Shown: piece by piece, positions 1-11,120 of the stretch
How positions within the stretch are numbered: the first letter of the stretch is position 1
How the letters are laid out: each line of letters starts with the position of its first letter
Origin: Euonymus europaeus
Taxonomy: Eukaryota > Streptophyta > Magnoliopsida > Celastrales > Celastraceae
Direction: 5' to 3'
Length of the DNA: 64,000 bases
NCBI GenBank assembly: GCA_963580455.1
Contig: OY756958.1
Location: 20,410,501-20,474,500 of the forward strand
The notes under the pieces: generated by a model
The model's database searches: none
What the model was told of the DNA's origin: nothing
The model's input: the letters and a program-made list of their open reading frames with translations, nothing else
Made by a program: the position numbers and the translations under genes

Positions 1-50
1 GGAATCAGTACTGCTAAGACTGCCGAAAAGTTCAGTCGAACCCATTCTCG

Positions 51-173
51 CATTCTCATGACCAGATGATTAACACACGTGCTTTCCCTTCTCACATTCT
101 CATGACCAGATGATTAACACAATCCTTCTTGCTTTTCTTTCTCGATTTCTCTAGCAACCAGAGGATTAACCCA
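51..173. repeat. short tandem-like direct repeats
   Basis: A 26-bp string is repeated exactly at 51-76 and 95-120. A weaker third copy, including the shared stretch CAATCCTTC, follows at about 150-180. There is no coding signal in 1-409, and the function is unknown. Confidence 0.6.
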
Positions 174-411
174 ATCCTTCTCTCTGCCATGAGAGTTATC
201 TCGTATTTTCGATTTTTGAATCAAACAATGATTTTTTGGGAAAAGGCGAGAACGTCAAGAAGGGAAGCGTCTTTGGGAATTTGGAGAGAGATAAAATATT
301 TTTTGGCTTTATTAAAATATCAACTTTGAGTATCCAAACAAGAATTTCCCCTCCTTTTTTCGTTCCCCTCCTCTCCTCTCCTCACCAAACAATGTGTTAA
401 CATATCAACTA

Positions 412-661
412 TTCCCTGCGTCCCATTTTAATTGTCTCCTTCACTTTTTTCATAAAATTTAAAAAAATATTTAATTCATTTTTAATTAAACGTTTATACT
501 CTTATTTATAATGTGGATGATTATTGAATTAGTTGTTTAGTTTTTCAAGTTAAGGATAAAATGAAAAAAAATGGGAAAAATGACTTTAATCAATTGAAAT
601 GGGCATGTATTTTGGGACATTTCAAAAAGGAATAAAAGACAATTAAAATTGGCGGAATGAG
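412..661. mobile_element. Stowaway-like MITE (Tc1/mariner type)
   Basis: The left end begins TTCCCTGCGTCCCATTTTAA. The right end, read on the other strand, begins CTCATTCCGCCAATTTTAAT, so the termini are imperfect inverted repeats of roughly 30 bp. They resemble the CTCCCTCCGTCCC-type ends of plant Stowaway MITEs. TA dinucleotides flank both sides (410-411 and 662-663), as expected for the TA target duplication of this superfamily. The interior is AT-rich and non-coding, and the length of about 250 bp is normal for the group. Confidence 0.7.
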
Positions 662-1376
662 TATTAGATTAAATAAAATTATATTGAACGGTTGGTTAAT
701 ATTAGGAAGAAACAACATAAAAGTATGTCCTTTCAAAAAATGATCCCTTAAGTCCCTCAATTTGTTTTCGACTAAACAAGTACATGTACTCAGAACAACG
801 GGCTCCATACCCCTTGTTCCAAATTCTGTTCCACGCTTATCTCATTTTAGCTTGAGGTGCTTTTTCAGACACGGACCTCCTCAGTGAGGGCAGCAATGAA
901 GCTCACAAAGCATTGACTCCAACAGTACAAAAGACAGCGAAGAATCAACAATAAATGGTGTGACAGATCATACAAGAAGCTGCATCAGATTGCATAATTC
1001 TCTATTAATGAAAAATATCAACAATGAATTGTGTTCTACATTCCGCCCACCAAGCTATGACCCAAAACTCAGAACAAATATTCTCAAACTCAAAAGATGA
1101 CAGTTCCAAGGAAAGACCTCGTTTATTGAATATTGACAACTCAGATATCTGAAAAAGGTATCATCTGAAGGATCTCACAGAAGAACTGAGAGGGAAGAAT
1201 GATGAGGATAATGCACAAAAACTATCATGAAAGAAGGAAGGCTGGGCCATGCTCCATGAATACAACAGACAAGAATAACAAAATAAAAACAGTGAGCACT
1301 GTACAAGAAGTGGGTTTCATTAACAGAATTTGTTCATTAACAATAAATGTTGTGATTAACAGTGAAAATCAGCACT
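662..1376. other. 3' flank of the unknown minus-strand gene
   Basis: No coding segment is recognised. Because the gene at 1377-2494 runs leftwards, the part nearest 1376 should hold its 3' UTR. The exact poly(A) site cannot be read. Confidence 0.4.
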
Positions 1377-2494
1377 CTAGATGAGCTTGTAGTAACAGCT
1401 CTTGCCCGATAGAAGAATCTGATAGCCTTTGCCACAGGGACACTTGAAATTTACGAGGAGGCATTCTCCTGTCCTCTCCACGGTCACAGCTTCCTCAAAT
1501 TCTGCCACAGAATCAGCCTGCAACACACACACCTTACAGTACTCAAAATTAATAGTTACAAATGCAGAAAATGTCGGAAAGATAATCAATTTCAAATCTT
1601 GAATTCTGGCGACGAACGAGGGCTAAAAAGGGGTAATCTGGCAAGAAAAAAAAATCAAACCTGTGAAGCAAGATTGTGACTGTTATCGTCAGCGGTTGTT
1701 GCTTCCTCAGCTTCATTCAACAGCTCTTCCGACCACATTTTCATCTCCTTCAATCCTTCCTTCATCCTCTTCAGCCTCTGTCAAATGCATTCCAATCAAT
1801 GTCAAGATCCATATTAAATGGAGGATGCTCAAGAATCTCTAGAAAGAAAAGTTACCTTAGAATTGGAACTCTGTTCCAGACCCATCTCGTTTGAGTTCGA
1901 CTTCTTTGAAAAGCTCTTGGCAGGGGAAGGCATCGGGTCAGAAACAGATCTCTGAAAGGAGGGCGGAACCGGCGACAGTGAAGCAGAATAAGAAGACAGC
2001 GTCGAAGCATTGATACCCACAATCTTGGAATTCTCTGGCGGAGATTGCGGTGGATTGTAGGGATCAGAGGCGCATCGGCGAAGAACAGGGAAAGAACTTT
2101 CCTGAAAGTGAACCGGAACGGATGGGAGAGAAATCTTGGTGAAGCCAGGGAGAGTGGGGTTCTCTTGCCAATGTGTTTGTTGTTGGTCCTGAAAGAGCTT
2201 CTTGGCAATGGGTTCTGGCGAGTCCGTGACTGCGGTGGTGGGTACGGCGGCAGTGCTCGGTTCAGGTGAGCGGCGCTTCAAGGGGTTAATGTGGAGTCCC
2301 ATAGATGGCCGCAGTGATGGGGTTGGGGAAGGGAAAGAGGAGCCACAACAGCCGCAGGTGGTGCAAGTTGGGTAGGTCTCGGAGTTGAAGCAGTTGAGGT
2401 GGAGGAGGGAAAGGCTGTGGGTTGATTGTTGGAGATCTTCAGCATCTTCGGGCATCTCGCGTTCTGATTCTTGATTGAAGTTCAACTCACTCAT
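1377..2494 (-). CDS. plant protein of unknown function, three exons, 298 aa
   Basis: Three exons join in frame with GT-AG introns: 2494-1856 (213 codons), 1777-1661 (39 codons) and 1517-1377 (46 codons plus stop), giving 298 aa. I do not recognise the family. Exon 1 is Ser/Pro-rich and looks disordered, with a Cys cluster near residues 44-50 (CTTCGCC). It holds two similar phospho-type motifs, RRCASDP (139-145) and RSVSDP (182-187); the second fits the 14-3-3 mode-1 consensus R-S-x-S-x-P. Exon 2 encodes a charged, probably helical segment starting RLKRMKEGLKEMK. Exon 3 ends in a compact conserved-looking tail containing FKCPCGKGYQILL and finishing CYYKLI. The start was chosen as the first ATG of the long exon. 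A regulatory or adaptor protein would fit, but that is inference only. Confidence 0.75.
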
Positions 2495-2732
2495 TCTTTC
2501 TCAAATTCTAGATTTCGTTTCTCACTCTCAGAAGGTGAAATGATCGGACGCATGCAGCCCAGAAGAAGAAAGCCGGGCTTTGTAGGTCATCCCTTCCATT
2601 AGATCCCAGTAGCTTGACACGTGGAAAAACCCCAATACATTACCGGTCGTGTGTTCGATTTATTTCGCGCCAATGAGAATGTTTCATTGAGTTAAACATT
2701 ATATAAATATATGCGACAAGATGCAACATCAA

Positions 2733-2805
2733 GCCCGTCTAGCTCAGTTGGTAGAGCGCAAGGCTCTTAACCTTGTGGTCGTGGGTTCGAGCCCCACGGT
2801 GGGCG
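2733..2805 (+). tRNA. tRNA-Lys (anticodon CTT)
   Basis: This is a 73-nt cloverleaf without an intron. The acceptor arms GCCCGTC and GGTGGGC pair with two G-T wobbles. The D arm is GCTC/GAGC, and the anticodon stem CAAGG/CCTTG encloses CTCTTAA, putting CTT at 2766-2768. The T arm is GTGGG TTCGAGC CCCAC. A and B boxes are present. CAA motifs just upstream (CAACATCAA, 2724-2732) match the usual plant pol III initiation context. A T-rich stretch with TTTT follows at 2825-2832 as a likely terminator. It decodes AAG in the cytosol. Confidence 0.97.
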
Positions 2806-3068
2806 TTTGGATTCTCTGAGTCCCTTTCTTTTGTTGTTGTTTTCGGGATTAAAGATTAAAATTACAGCTTCTGATTCAGGGTTTGAACATATATTTTTTC
2901 TTAAAATCAATTATTTTATAATATTAAAATCACTCAAATACTTATTATAAATAAAAAATTAATGTTTTGAGGAATATAAGGTAATTCCAAGTCTATTTAA
3001 TTAGTCAAGTATTGCGATGGTAATGAGAATCTCGTTCCATTATAATATTTGATATATATATATATATA
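2806..3068. other. AT-rich spacer ending in a TA microsatellite
   Basis: No gene is seen. The last bases (about 3051-3068) are an alternating TA tract directly against the left end of the Mutator-like element. Confidence 0.5.
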
Positions 3069-3210
3069 GACTTTCTTTCATGCGGTCTTATAATACGGAC
3101 GTAAGAAAAGAACTTTTGATTTTGGATATTGGATTCATCTGATGGTCACCAATTACTAGGTCTTCTCCTAAGCACAAATCACGTCACTCCTCTTCCTCCC
3201 ATCGCACCTT
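3069..3210 (+). repeat. MULE left terminal inverted repeat
   Basis: This matches the reverse complement of 7484-7623 over about 140 bp with around ten mismatches. Small open frames across both TIRs (at 3129-3395 and 7165-7563) are mirror images of each other and are not genes. Confidence 0.9.
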
Positions 3211-4029
3211 CGTCCATCACGTCTGTTCCTCCCATTGGATTCCTTCGTTCTCATCTCCCATCGCGCCTGTTCAGCGCCAATCGCCTTCCTTCATTCTCGT
3301 CCCGTCTCTCATCTTGTCTCGTTACAAAGCCAACATCCATCTACTTTAGAAATCGCGACCCATCTCTGTCAAGGCTGGCCATAGCCAAACCGTAGTTCAA
3401 GACACTAAGCTAATTTTCGAACGTCTATTGCTATTATCACGACTGGAGTTAGTGACCAGCATGTAGAACTAGTTGGATTGGATATGCAACCCTCAGTCGG
3501 TGCGTGCATTCTCTGAATAAGACCCTTATCAAAATGGTTGTAGGCAATGGTCACTTGCATCACCTTATATGTTGCATAAGAGTCATGACCCAACAACATA
3601 ACCTACAATTTTAACAAAAATGAAAACAAATTTTAGTCCTTTGCCATAGCTAAACCAAATAAACATAGGAATAATGAAGTATAGCTGACCTCATTGTGAT
3701 GGGTGAAATAGTTATATGAGATTGTGATGGCAGCTTGAAGGCATTCTAGCATTAATAAAATCATTAGTACAATTGACAATGCGAGTTGTTATATTCTGAG
3801 AATTTATCTGAGCCTATTATATTTTAAAGACATTTGTTGCATTATGAGCATATAAGTTGAGTATAAGTTGAAATAAGTTGAATATATTATGAGCATATAA
3901 GTTGAGTATATTGTGAGCTTATATGTTTTGCTTATGTATGATACTACTTCTATGATTTATAGGAATATACTACAAATGGATATAGGTTCCTGTACATCTA
4001 ATAATATGAGTTTTTTTTACCTAAGTAAG

Positions 4030-5785
4030 GCCTGAAGTAATACCATGAATTGGGCAACAGTTTGATTCATTGGATGATGTCCAACATTTCTACAATGAAT
4101 ATGCAAAGGAAGCTAGCTTTAGTATTTGAGTGTGTGCTACTAAAAAAACAAGAGTAATGAGATTACGAGGCGGGAATTTATATGTTATAAACAAGGGATT
4201 CGACAAGTGGAAAACCCAAATTATGCACCTAGAAGGAAACGTGGATTAACTAGAGAAGGGTGTGAGGCTAGGATTGCCCTTGTCAAATCGGATGCTAATC
4301 TGAAATTCATTGTTTCGACCTTCCATGAGGTTCATAATCACAATCTTAAAACACCAAGAAAGGTTCATTTGCTACGCTCTCACCGTAGAATGTGTCCAAC
4401 TAAGAAGTATTTGACCAACAAATTAGTATTTTGGAGTTAGAGGCCGAAAGTATAGAAAATATTGGGTGTATAGAGGAGGATTTCTACAATGCTCGAAGGG
4501 ATGAGGCCAAAATGTATGCTGGTCATGATGCTCAATTGATGTATGAGTATTTTGAGGTGGAAAAGGAAAAAAAAATGAAGAGTTATATTTTTCAATCAAT
4601 ATGGATGAAGAGAACAAGTTAACTCATTGTTTTTGGGCGGATGTACAATGCAGGAGGGCGTATAATAATTTTGGAGCTGTGGTAGTCTTTGACACTACTT
4701 ACAATACAAATCAATATTGAATGATTTGTGCACCACTTGTCGGAGTCAACCACCATGGACAAACTATGCTCTTCGGATGTGCATTCTTAAGTGATGAAAC
4801 AACTGAGTCATTTGTATGGCTTTTGCAGCAGTTCCTGTTAGCTATGCCAGTAGGTCTACCCGAATTGATTATCATTGATCAAGACCGGGCAATGAGTAAA
4901 GCTATTGCTCAATGTATGCCAACCACTGTGCATCGATTTTGTATGTGGCATATTCTGAATAAATTTTCAGAGAAGATAAATGCAATCAAGTGGAAAGATC
5001 ACTATTACTGATTTCAGAAGTGCATATGGAATTCAGAGACTCTAGAAAATTTTGAAACTCAATGGAGTGAAATTATCGAGCATAGTGGATTGTCCGACAA
5101 TGAGTGGTTAAAAACAATGTACGATATTCGCTTCAAGTGGATTTCTGCCTTTATTAATGATACATTTTCTGCAGGTAGGTTTTTAATTTTTTTTTGCTAT
5201 TGATTTTATAATGAAATGTTAGTGTTCCATTTTGATGTTGAGGAATTTTTTCAGGAATGTCTAGCAGTCAAAGAGTAGAGAGTTGTCATGCTTTTTTCAA
5301 GTCTTACGTGTCAAAAAAAAACTCTTTGATGGAATTTGTGGTTAGGTTTGTTAGAGCACTATAACATCAGACACATCAAGAGCTATCTCTGGACCACAAA
5401 GACATCAACGAACAATCCATTACAAAAACTATGTGGCCTATAGAGAAGTCAATGGGCGAGCTCATTACTTAAGCTCACTGCTAGTATCGTTGAGGCTGCA
5501 TTGGTTAATGAAGAGGCATCTAAGGTTGCATTTGAGACGTTGGAGTCTCTCAATCGCAATCTTAGAACCATGACATTAGATTGCCGAGTACAATCTTCTA
5601 CACCTAGTGTTGGTCTTTCACAACATGTTTACAATGACCCAAAAAAAGTTAGAGCTAAGGGTTGTGGAAAGAGGCTAAAGGGAGGTAAAGAACTTGCTAA
5701 ACAAGTTAGACGTTGTCATGGGTGCAAGTTAACGGGGCAAGCACATGACAAGAGGAATTGTCCCATGCTTAATAATGTGTAAGTT
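4030..5785 (+). pseudogene. FAR1-family MULE transposase, broken
   Basis: The pieces run in family order. A FAR1 DNA-binding domain comes first (about 4050-4440, ending in a HLLRSHRRM-like tail). The MULE catalytic domain follows (4600-5010), with FDTTY at 4688-4702 as the first Asp and IIIDQDRAM near 4868 as the second, then HRFCMWHIL. Next is an FRS-type stretch after a probable intron (about 5176-5253, GT...CAG). Last is a C-terminal zinc knuckle CHGCKLTGQAHDKRNC (5701-5782). Lesions include an in-frame TGA near 4126, frameshifts near 4205, 4430 and 4600, a TGA at 4718-4720 inside the catalytic domain, a stop at about 5012, and stops in the segment after 5360. FAR1/FHY3 transcription factors derive from such transposases, but the TIRs and lesions mark this copy as a dead transposon gene. 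Confidence 0.85.
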
Positions 5786-6670
5786 TTGAGGCACTTGATT
5801 TATCTGACATATTTTACTATGGTTGTTTAATTTTTTTAATTTATTTCCAGGAATGAGACAACTATGTGATAGAGGATTGCCCTTGCAATGACAGAGATGG
5901 AGCTGCTATTTTTTGTGATGAAGTTGTTGTTGCTGTCATTGACTATATTGCATTATGAACTTCAAAATATGTGTAATATGTTATGACAATGTAATTGTAG
6001 TGTAACACTTTCAAGTTATTGTAGTTTAAGAGTTTGAATTGATTGTAATTTAATACTTTGAATTAATTGTACTCAACACTTTGAACTTTAATACTAATGC
6101 ATTATGAACTTCCAAATATGTGTAATGTGTTATGACAACGCAATGTTAGTATGCACATTAAAATTGAGCGTGCAATAGCATTTTTAAGCAACTTTTTTTA
6201 AGCTTTTGGTGCAACAACATTTTTAAGCCTTGTTAATAAGTTTGTCTTCCTTGTTGATTTTCTATTTTATATATTTAAGAGATTTTCTGCTTTTCTATGA
6301 TTACGGTTCTTCTTTCATTTTTTTACCAGTTCACTAGGGATAGTTATCGAGTTGTCTATGGAGTCAGGTTTCCATTACCATTTGATAAAAATTTAAAATG
6401 AGACCAGCCGGGTGCTATATGTGCTGATGACAAACAAGTCAATTATAAAAGAAAATATCATTGATACATTTCCAAATTTGATATACTATATGTGCAGTGG
6501 CCAACCAAGTCAAATATAAAAGACAATATCATTGATACATTTTCAACCCTGATATACTGTATGTGTAGATGGCTAACCTTGGGGATGGCCAGCACCATAT
6601 CCCCAAATACTCAACAAAAGATTAAAAAATGGCACCTAGAATCATAGCTAAACAACTTTCACACTTGATG

Positions 6671-6896
6671 AAACCAATTTGCGAAACTTTCAGCAGTTTA
6701 TCAACCAAATGCTCTTCCAAATCCAAACTTGATCAAACCAATTTTTGCAACTTTCATCAATTTATCAACCAAATACTCTTCCAAATCCAAATGTGATCAA
6801 ACCAATTTGTGCAACTTTCAGCAATTTATCAACCAAATCCAAATTTGATCAAACCAATTTGCCCAAATTTCAACAATTTATCAACCAATTGCTCAA
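6671..6896 (+). repeat. 64-bp tandem repeat inside the MULE
   Basis: Units start at 6671, 6735, 6799 and 6851, each beginning AAACCAATTTG or a close variant. The third unit lacks 12 bp. About 3.6 copies in total. Subterminal tandem arrays are common in MULEs. Confidence 0.85.
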
Positions 6897-7233
6897 CATT
6901 TTTTCTTTGTTCTTCATATATCTGTTAATGTCCTCCAAAAAAATGCATCAACCAATGCTCTTCCAAATCATGATAATTTTGATCAAACCTAGAATCAAGA
7001 CACAAACCATAGTGATATGAGATAAACAAATCATAGTTAGATGAAACCATGAACTGAACTGAATGATAATTCCAATCATTTTCCTCCAAGTCTAAAAAAT
7101 AAAAACCCATTACAAGAATAATTAACACTGCAGCCCAATTAATGATTACCAAAATTGGAATATCTCACAGAGACGAAGATCGCGAAGGATGGAGAACCCA
7201 AACAGAGTATAGGTCACCAAGTGAAGACGAGTG

Positions 7234-7390
7234 GAGGTCGCAATGGAGAATTTGAGGAACGGAGATGGCAAGGACGGAGGTCGCGATGGAGAATATGAGC
7301 AACAAAGATGCATGAATGGAGGTCGCGATGGAGAATCTGAGCAACGAAGAAGACAAGGACGGAGGTCGCGATGGAGACCCCGATCTGAGG
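7234..7390 (+). repeat. about 43-bp tandem repeat next to the right TIR
   Basis: GAGGTCGCGATGGAGA-type units recur near 7234, 7277, 7318 and 7362 with small changes. The array keeps an open frame by chance; I see no protein domain in it. Confidence 0.75.
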
Positions 7391-7483
7391 AGAAGATGTT
7401 TAGCATAAGAGAACCCGATAAGAGGCGAGTCGCGACCTAGAGGAGAACGAACGAAGGCGCGATGGGAAACGAGAACAAAGGAA

Positions 7484-7623
7484 GGCGCGATGGGAGGAAG
7501 AGGAGTGACGAGATTTGTGCTTAGGAGAGGACCCAGTAATTGGTGACCATCAGATGAATCCAACGCTCAAAATCAAAAGTCCATTTCTTACATCCGTATT
7601 ATAAGACCGCATGAGAGAAAGTC
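7484..7623 (-). repeat. MULE right terminal inverted repeat
   Basis: Reverse complement of the left TIR. The outer boundary is set where GACTTTCT meets the flanking TATATATA tract. Confidence 0.9.
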
Positions 7624-7935
7624 TATATATATACACACACGCACACATAAGTAAATGAAAATTTATAATGGAAATGCAAATACAAGTATTGAGAATCCTT
7701 ATAAAAATAAGAAATCATAATATCAATTCAAAGCATGTATTTTGATTACAAATGCATTATGACACGCTTGATAATAATATCCTCCAAATTTATATATTAC
7801 TTTTTTATTACTTATGTGTGTATACATTTATATAGTAAACCTCCAATGCGGAATTCCGCACATAAAATTTGGTACGTGATACTGCACTAGCCGTTGGATG
7901 GAGTACGTGTAAATATATGCATCTCCGATACCAAT
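7624..7935. other. AT-rich spacer
   Basis: A CA/TA-rich stretch (7624-7650) leads into non-coding AT-rich DNA. The end (7920-7935) contains a reverse-strand TGGTATCGGAG, which reads as a retrotransposon primer-binding site for the LTR at 7936-8261. Confidence 0.45.
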
Positions 7936-8261
7936 TGTTGTTATTGATCTCACACCAATCAAGACACACTCAAACACAAAACTAGAAAGCAATAAGAAAT
8001 CGAATACACAGATTTATGTGGTTCGGCCAATAAAGCCTATATCCATGGGAGCTCCTCGTTTTCACTATATGAAATCGATCGTACATAATACAAGTGCCAA
8101 CTAGGACATATATCAATAACCCTAGTATCTATCCGGTACAATGACAAAGATACCCTCAGAGCCCTTCAGGCTCCTCGTTTCTCTCACAAAGTCTTCTACT
8201 TTATCTTTGGGCTTTAAAGTTCAGTCCATCATTATAATGAGCCACACCATAATTCAACACT
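7936..8261 (-). repeat. Copia-type LTR flanked by both PPT and PBS
   Basis: On the minus strand the block starts TGTTGAATTATGG and ends in CAATAACAACA, i.e. TG...CA, 326 bp. Directly upstream of it (8262-8272) is the purine run CCAAGGTGGAG, a polypurine tract. Directly downstream, after AT, is TGGTATCGGAG, a match to the initiator-Met tRNA primer site. It contains the motif TTATGTGGTTCGGCCAAT, shared in similar form with the LTR of copia A at 52364-52643. No pol coding was found on either side. Confidence 0.6.
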
Positions 8262-8439
8262 CCACCTTGGCGAATTGTCATACCTTTAGAAGAACCACAA
8301 TCTCGACCTCGTTGACATGTCACACCCTTAGAAGTAGTAACATGGAGCAAGTCCAAACAATGGTTAATCCCTTAGTCAACATGTCTGATATGCATTATTA
8401 GAAGTATACTACCTTTTTTTAAGAAGAATGTTGTGTGAT

Positions 8440-8635
8440 GAGTGTGTGTATGCACACATACATATATATGCACATGTACAACTGTGCATATGCACAAATT
8501 CACAGTTATACATGCATATATATATATATATATATTTATATTTATACATGCACATATATGTACATGTCTATATATGCACATGTCTATAGATGCACATTTA
8601 TACACGTACATGTGCATATCTATATACATAAATTC
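8440..8635. repeat. alternating purine-pyrimidine tract (TG/CA/TA)
   Basis: Nearly every step alternates purine and pyrimidine (TGCACATGTA, TATATATA, ATGCACATGT repeats), mixing CA/TG and TA dinucleotides over about 195 bp. Open frames through it in several frames on both strands are simple-sequence artefacts. Such tracts can adopt Z-DNA or cruciform shapes. Confidence 0.75.
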
Positions 8636-10761
8636 TCCTATGATGTACTAAAATGAGGTCATAATGATAGTTGGTTCATGTATATACAATTCCAAACAGT
8701 TGGACAATTCTTTCACTTCCAATGTATACAACCTATACTGCTAACATTCTAGGAAAGCCACGGGCTTCTCCAATTGCAAGTAGTTGGGCAAAATCATCAA
8801 CAATTGATGATCATGTACTCCTCGTCAAACATAAAAATTAGACACTTGACAAATCTTTTTAAACTTTCAAGTTTTGTTGTCTCCCTAATTCTTATATATT
8901 CATCCAAGAAATTAGTTGATACACCGTATGCAAGCATGCAAAGTGTTGTTATCTTCTAAAAAGATGACAAGCCCAAATTTTCAATTGCATTATACCTTTT
9001 GTTGAAAATATGGCGAATGAGCTTCAATTGCAATTTGGATGCAAACAAATATAAATCATATGAAATCTCATTCAAAATAATTCAGGAGAGTATACTGGGT
9101 GCCCCAAAAAATAATCGTGGAAAAAACAATCATGACCTGACTGAGTATTGCGATCGGTATATGAATGTATTTGTCTATAACCAAGATTATAAGATGATCC
9201 TTCGAACTCCATAGCTATTATGATTTTTTTCTTTGTAGTCTTGAAAAAAAATTCATTGATAAATATAAGTATAAATGGAGAGATGATGGTTTGATCATAT
9301 GTAAAAAGATTAGAAGTTTATTACTTATATAAATAATTTCTACTAAAATGACATCCACACAACTGAGCAACCAAATTCGTAATCACATATTTCAACAATC
9401 ATAGAATAGCCATACAATTCAACCACAGAATTTTTAGCCACACAATCTAACCACCACATTGGTAGTGACACAATTCAACCATGACTTTGTTGTGATAATA
9501 GAGAAACTACGAGCGTGTCAGGACTCGGTTTCAGTCCAAAGAATATGTAGGAGATGTGCACTTATCTAACCTCCAACTATGAGATTTATGTGTAGTTTGG
9601 AAAACAATAAACCACTTAGTTTGCCTTAATAAAAAGGACTTCAATATTTCTTTATCGTCACTTACAAGCAGTAATAGAAATTAGAACACCAAAATGTAGG
9701 AGCCTTCTATTGAGATAGTTGAAAATAATACATCCTAGAATGTACTCAGATTTCATTGAATGCTACACTAGACTGTATGAAAATGCATGTTTTATAAGAT
9801 AGATATAACATAGCCGTGGAAGCTGCCATTTGGAGGTGTTTGAACTAAGCTAGTAGCCAAGTAAGAGGATAAATGATGACCATAGTATGATAAAAGAGAG
9901 AAAATTTTGAGATGTTGGGTCTATTTTGGACACGGGGTGCTTATTACTTATGTTGATGTTGCTTCTTATGGGCCTTCTTAATGGTAGTAGCCTTCATTGA
10001 TTCTTGACATGTTCTTCATTTCTCGGAGAATGGTAGATCGTGATCTTGTGAGAGAATGCTTGATCATGGTGTTACTGAATTTGTACAATTTTAGGAACCA
10101 TTATCGGCCCAAATAATCCGAGTCGGTTGTCGGTTGCGAACCGATTTTACTCTGGCCGATAATGGTTTCTGGCCGATATTATCAGCCAAAACAATTTAAG
10201 AATAAAAGTTTACATTTTACAAAATATTCATTAAAAATACTGAAAAATACTGAAATTAAAGTTTACAAATGCTAAAAATACTTAAATACATCACATAAGA
10301 CATAAGTACTCAAATAAAATAAAAGTGCAAGTTTGACAAAGCAAATTAAAATTTAAACTTTAAAGTTCTAGTCTTCTGTCTTCATTCATTCATTGCAATT
10401 GCTCATGCCTAATGGAATATGGAGAAAGTAGCAGCTACAACACTTCAGAAAGACTCCAAAAATTCAACAACTTCTACCTGTCAATAAGGTAAAAATGTAG
10501 TGCAGATTCTGTTATTTTGAGATTCAAACTGAGAGTAGAAAGAAATCCAAAAAAATACAGATATAGGGTAGAAACAATCAAGCAGCAGAATGGTAGATTC
10601 CAGATGCATTGCAGTGCAAAAATCTAAATTGGCTAGCATACTACAGAATTGCAAAAATGAACTAATGAAGTGCAGAATTACAAGACCTCCCACTACCTAC
10701 AAAGTAGAAATACCAACTAGGCTATCAATCTACCCACATTTATTGTGCATCTTTATCAATA
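8636..10761. other. intergenic, no gene recognised
   Basis: AT-rich DNA without a coding segment that resembles a known family. The only structure noted is the hairpin-forming inverted repeat at 10096-10167. Confidence 0.5.
10096..10167. repeat. 14-bp perfect inverted repeat
   Basis: AACCATTATCGGCC at 10096-10109 is mirrored by GGCCGATAATGGTT at 10154-10167, with a 44-base loop that itself contains CGGTTGTCGGTT-like sequence. It may be a decayed transposon end. Confidence 0.6.
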
Positions 10762-11120
10762 AATGACATTAAATTTTGTCAATAATAAAGTTTGAGTAGA
10801 GCAGTCTTAATAAAGGGTATATTAGGAAGAAAACTAATAAAATATATTATTTTAATGATATTAATTGAACTTTCTTAATTTGTGTGAAAAAGCAAACAAA
10901 CCTATCAAATAGAGATCTTATTGAAAATAAGTAAAAATGACTAGTTTATTAATTTACCCTCATTTAAATGACATTGAATTTTGACAATAATAAAGTTTGG
11001 GTGGAATAGTCTTTATGAAGGGTATATTAAGACAAAACTAATTAAATTTATTATTTTAATGATATTAATTGAATTTTTTTAATCTGTATGAAAAAATAAA
11101 AAAATCTATTAAATAGAGAT
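10762..11120 (+). repeat. about 153-bp direct duplication upstream of SUVH2/9
   Basis: 10762-10916 and 10967-11120 align along their whole length with scattered differences. Both start AATGACATT, share TATTATTTTAATGATATTAA, and end AAATAGAGAT. The offset is about 205 bp. The pair lies 340-700 bp before the SUVH2/9 start codon. Confidence 0.8.

Larger units (their letters stand above)
3069..7623 (+). mobile_element. Mutator-like element (MULE), FAR1 type, about 4.6 kb
   Basis: Terminal inverted repeats of about 140 bp lie at 3069-3210 and 7484-7623. They begin GACTTTCTTTCATGCGGTCT on the left and GACTTTCTCTCATGCGGTCT on the right (reverse strand), and are about 92% identical by eye. Between them is a plus-strand FAR1-domain MULE transposase with several lesions (4030-5785). 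Both outer flanks are TA repeats, so a 9-bp target duplication is compatible but cannot be proved. The interior also holds tandem repeats at 6671-6896 and 7234-7390. The element looks non-autonomous now. Confidence 0.88.

Noticed and set aside
3129..3395. 88-aa open frame, and its mirror at 7165-7563
   Set aside because: Both lie in the MULE terminal inverted repeats and are the same DNA read twice; not a gene.
8372..8656. open frames on both strands with Tyr/Ile/His/Met-rich products
   Set aside because: Simple-sequence artefact of the alternating TG/CA/TA tract.
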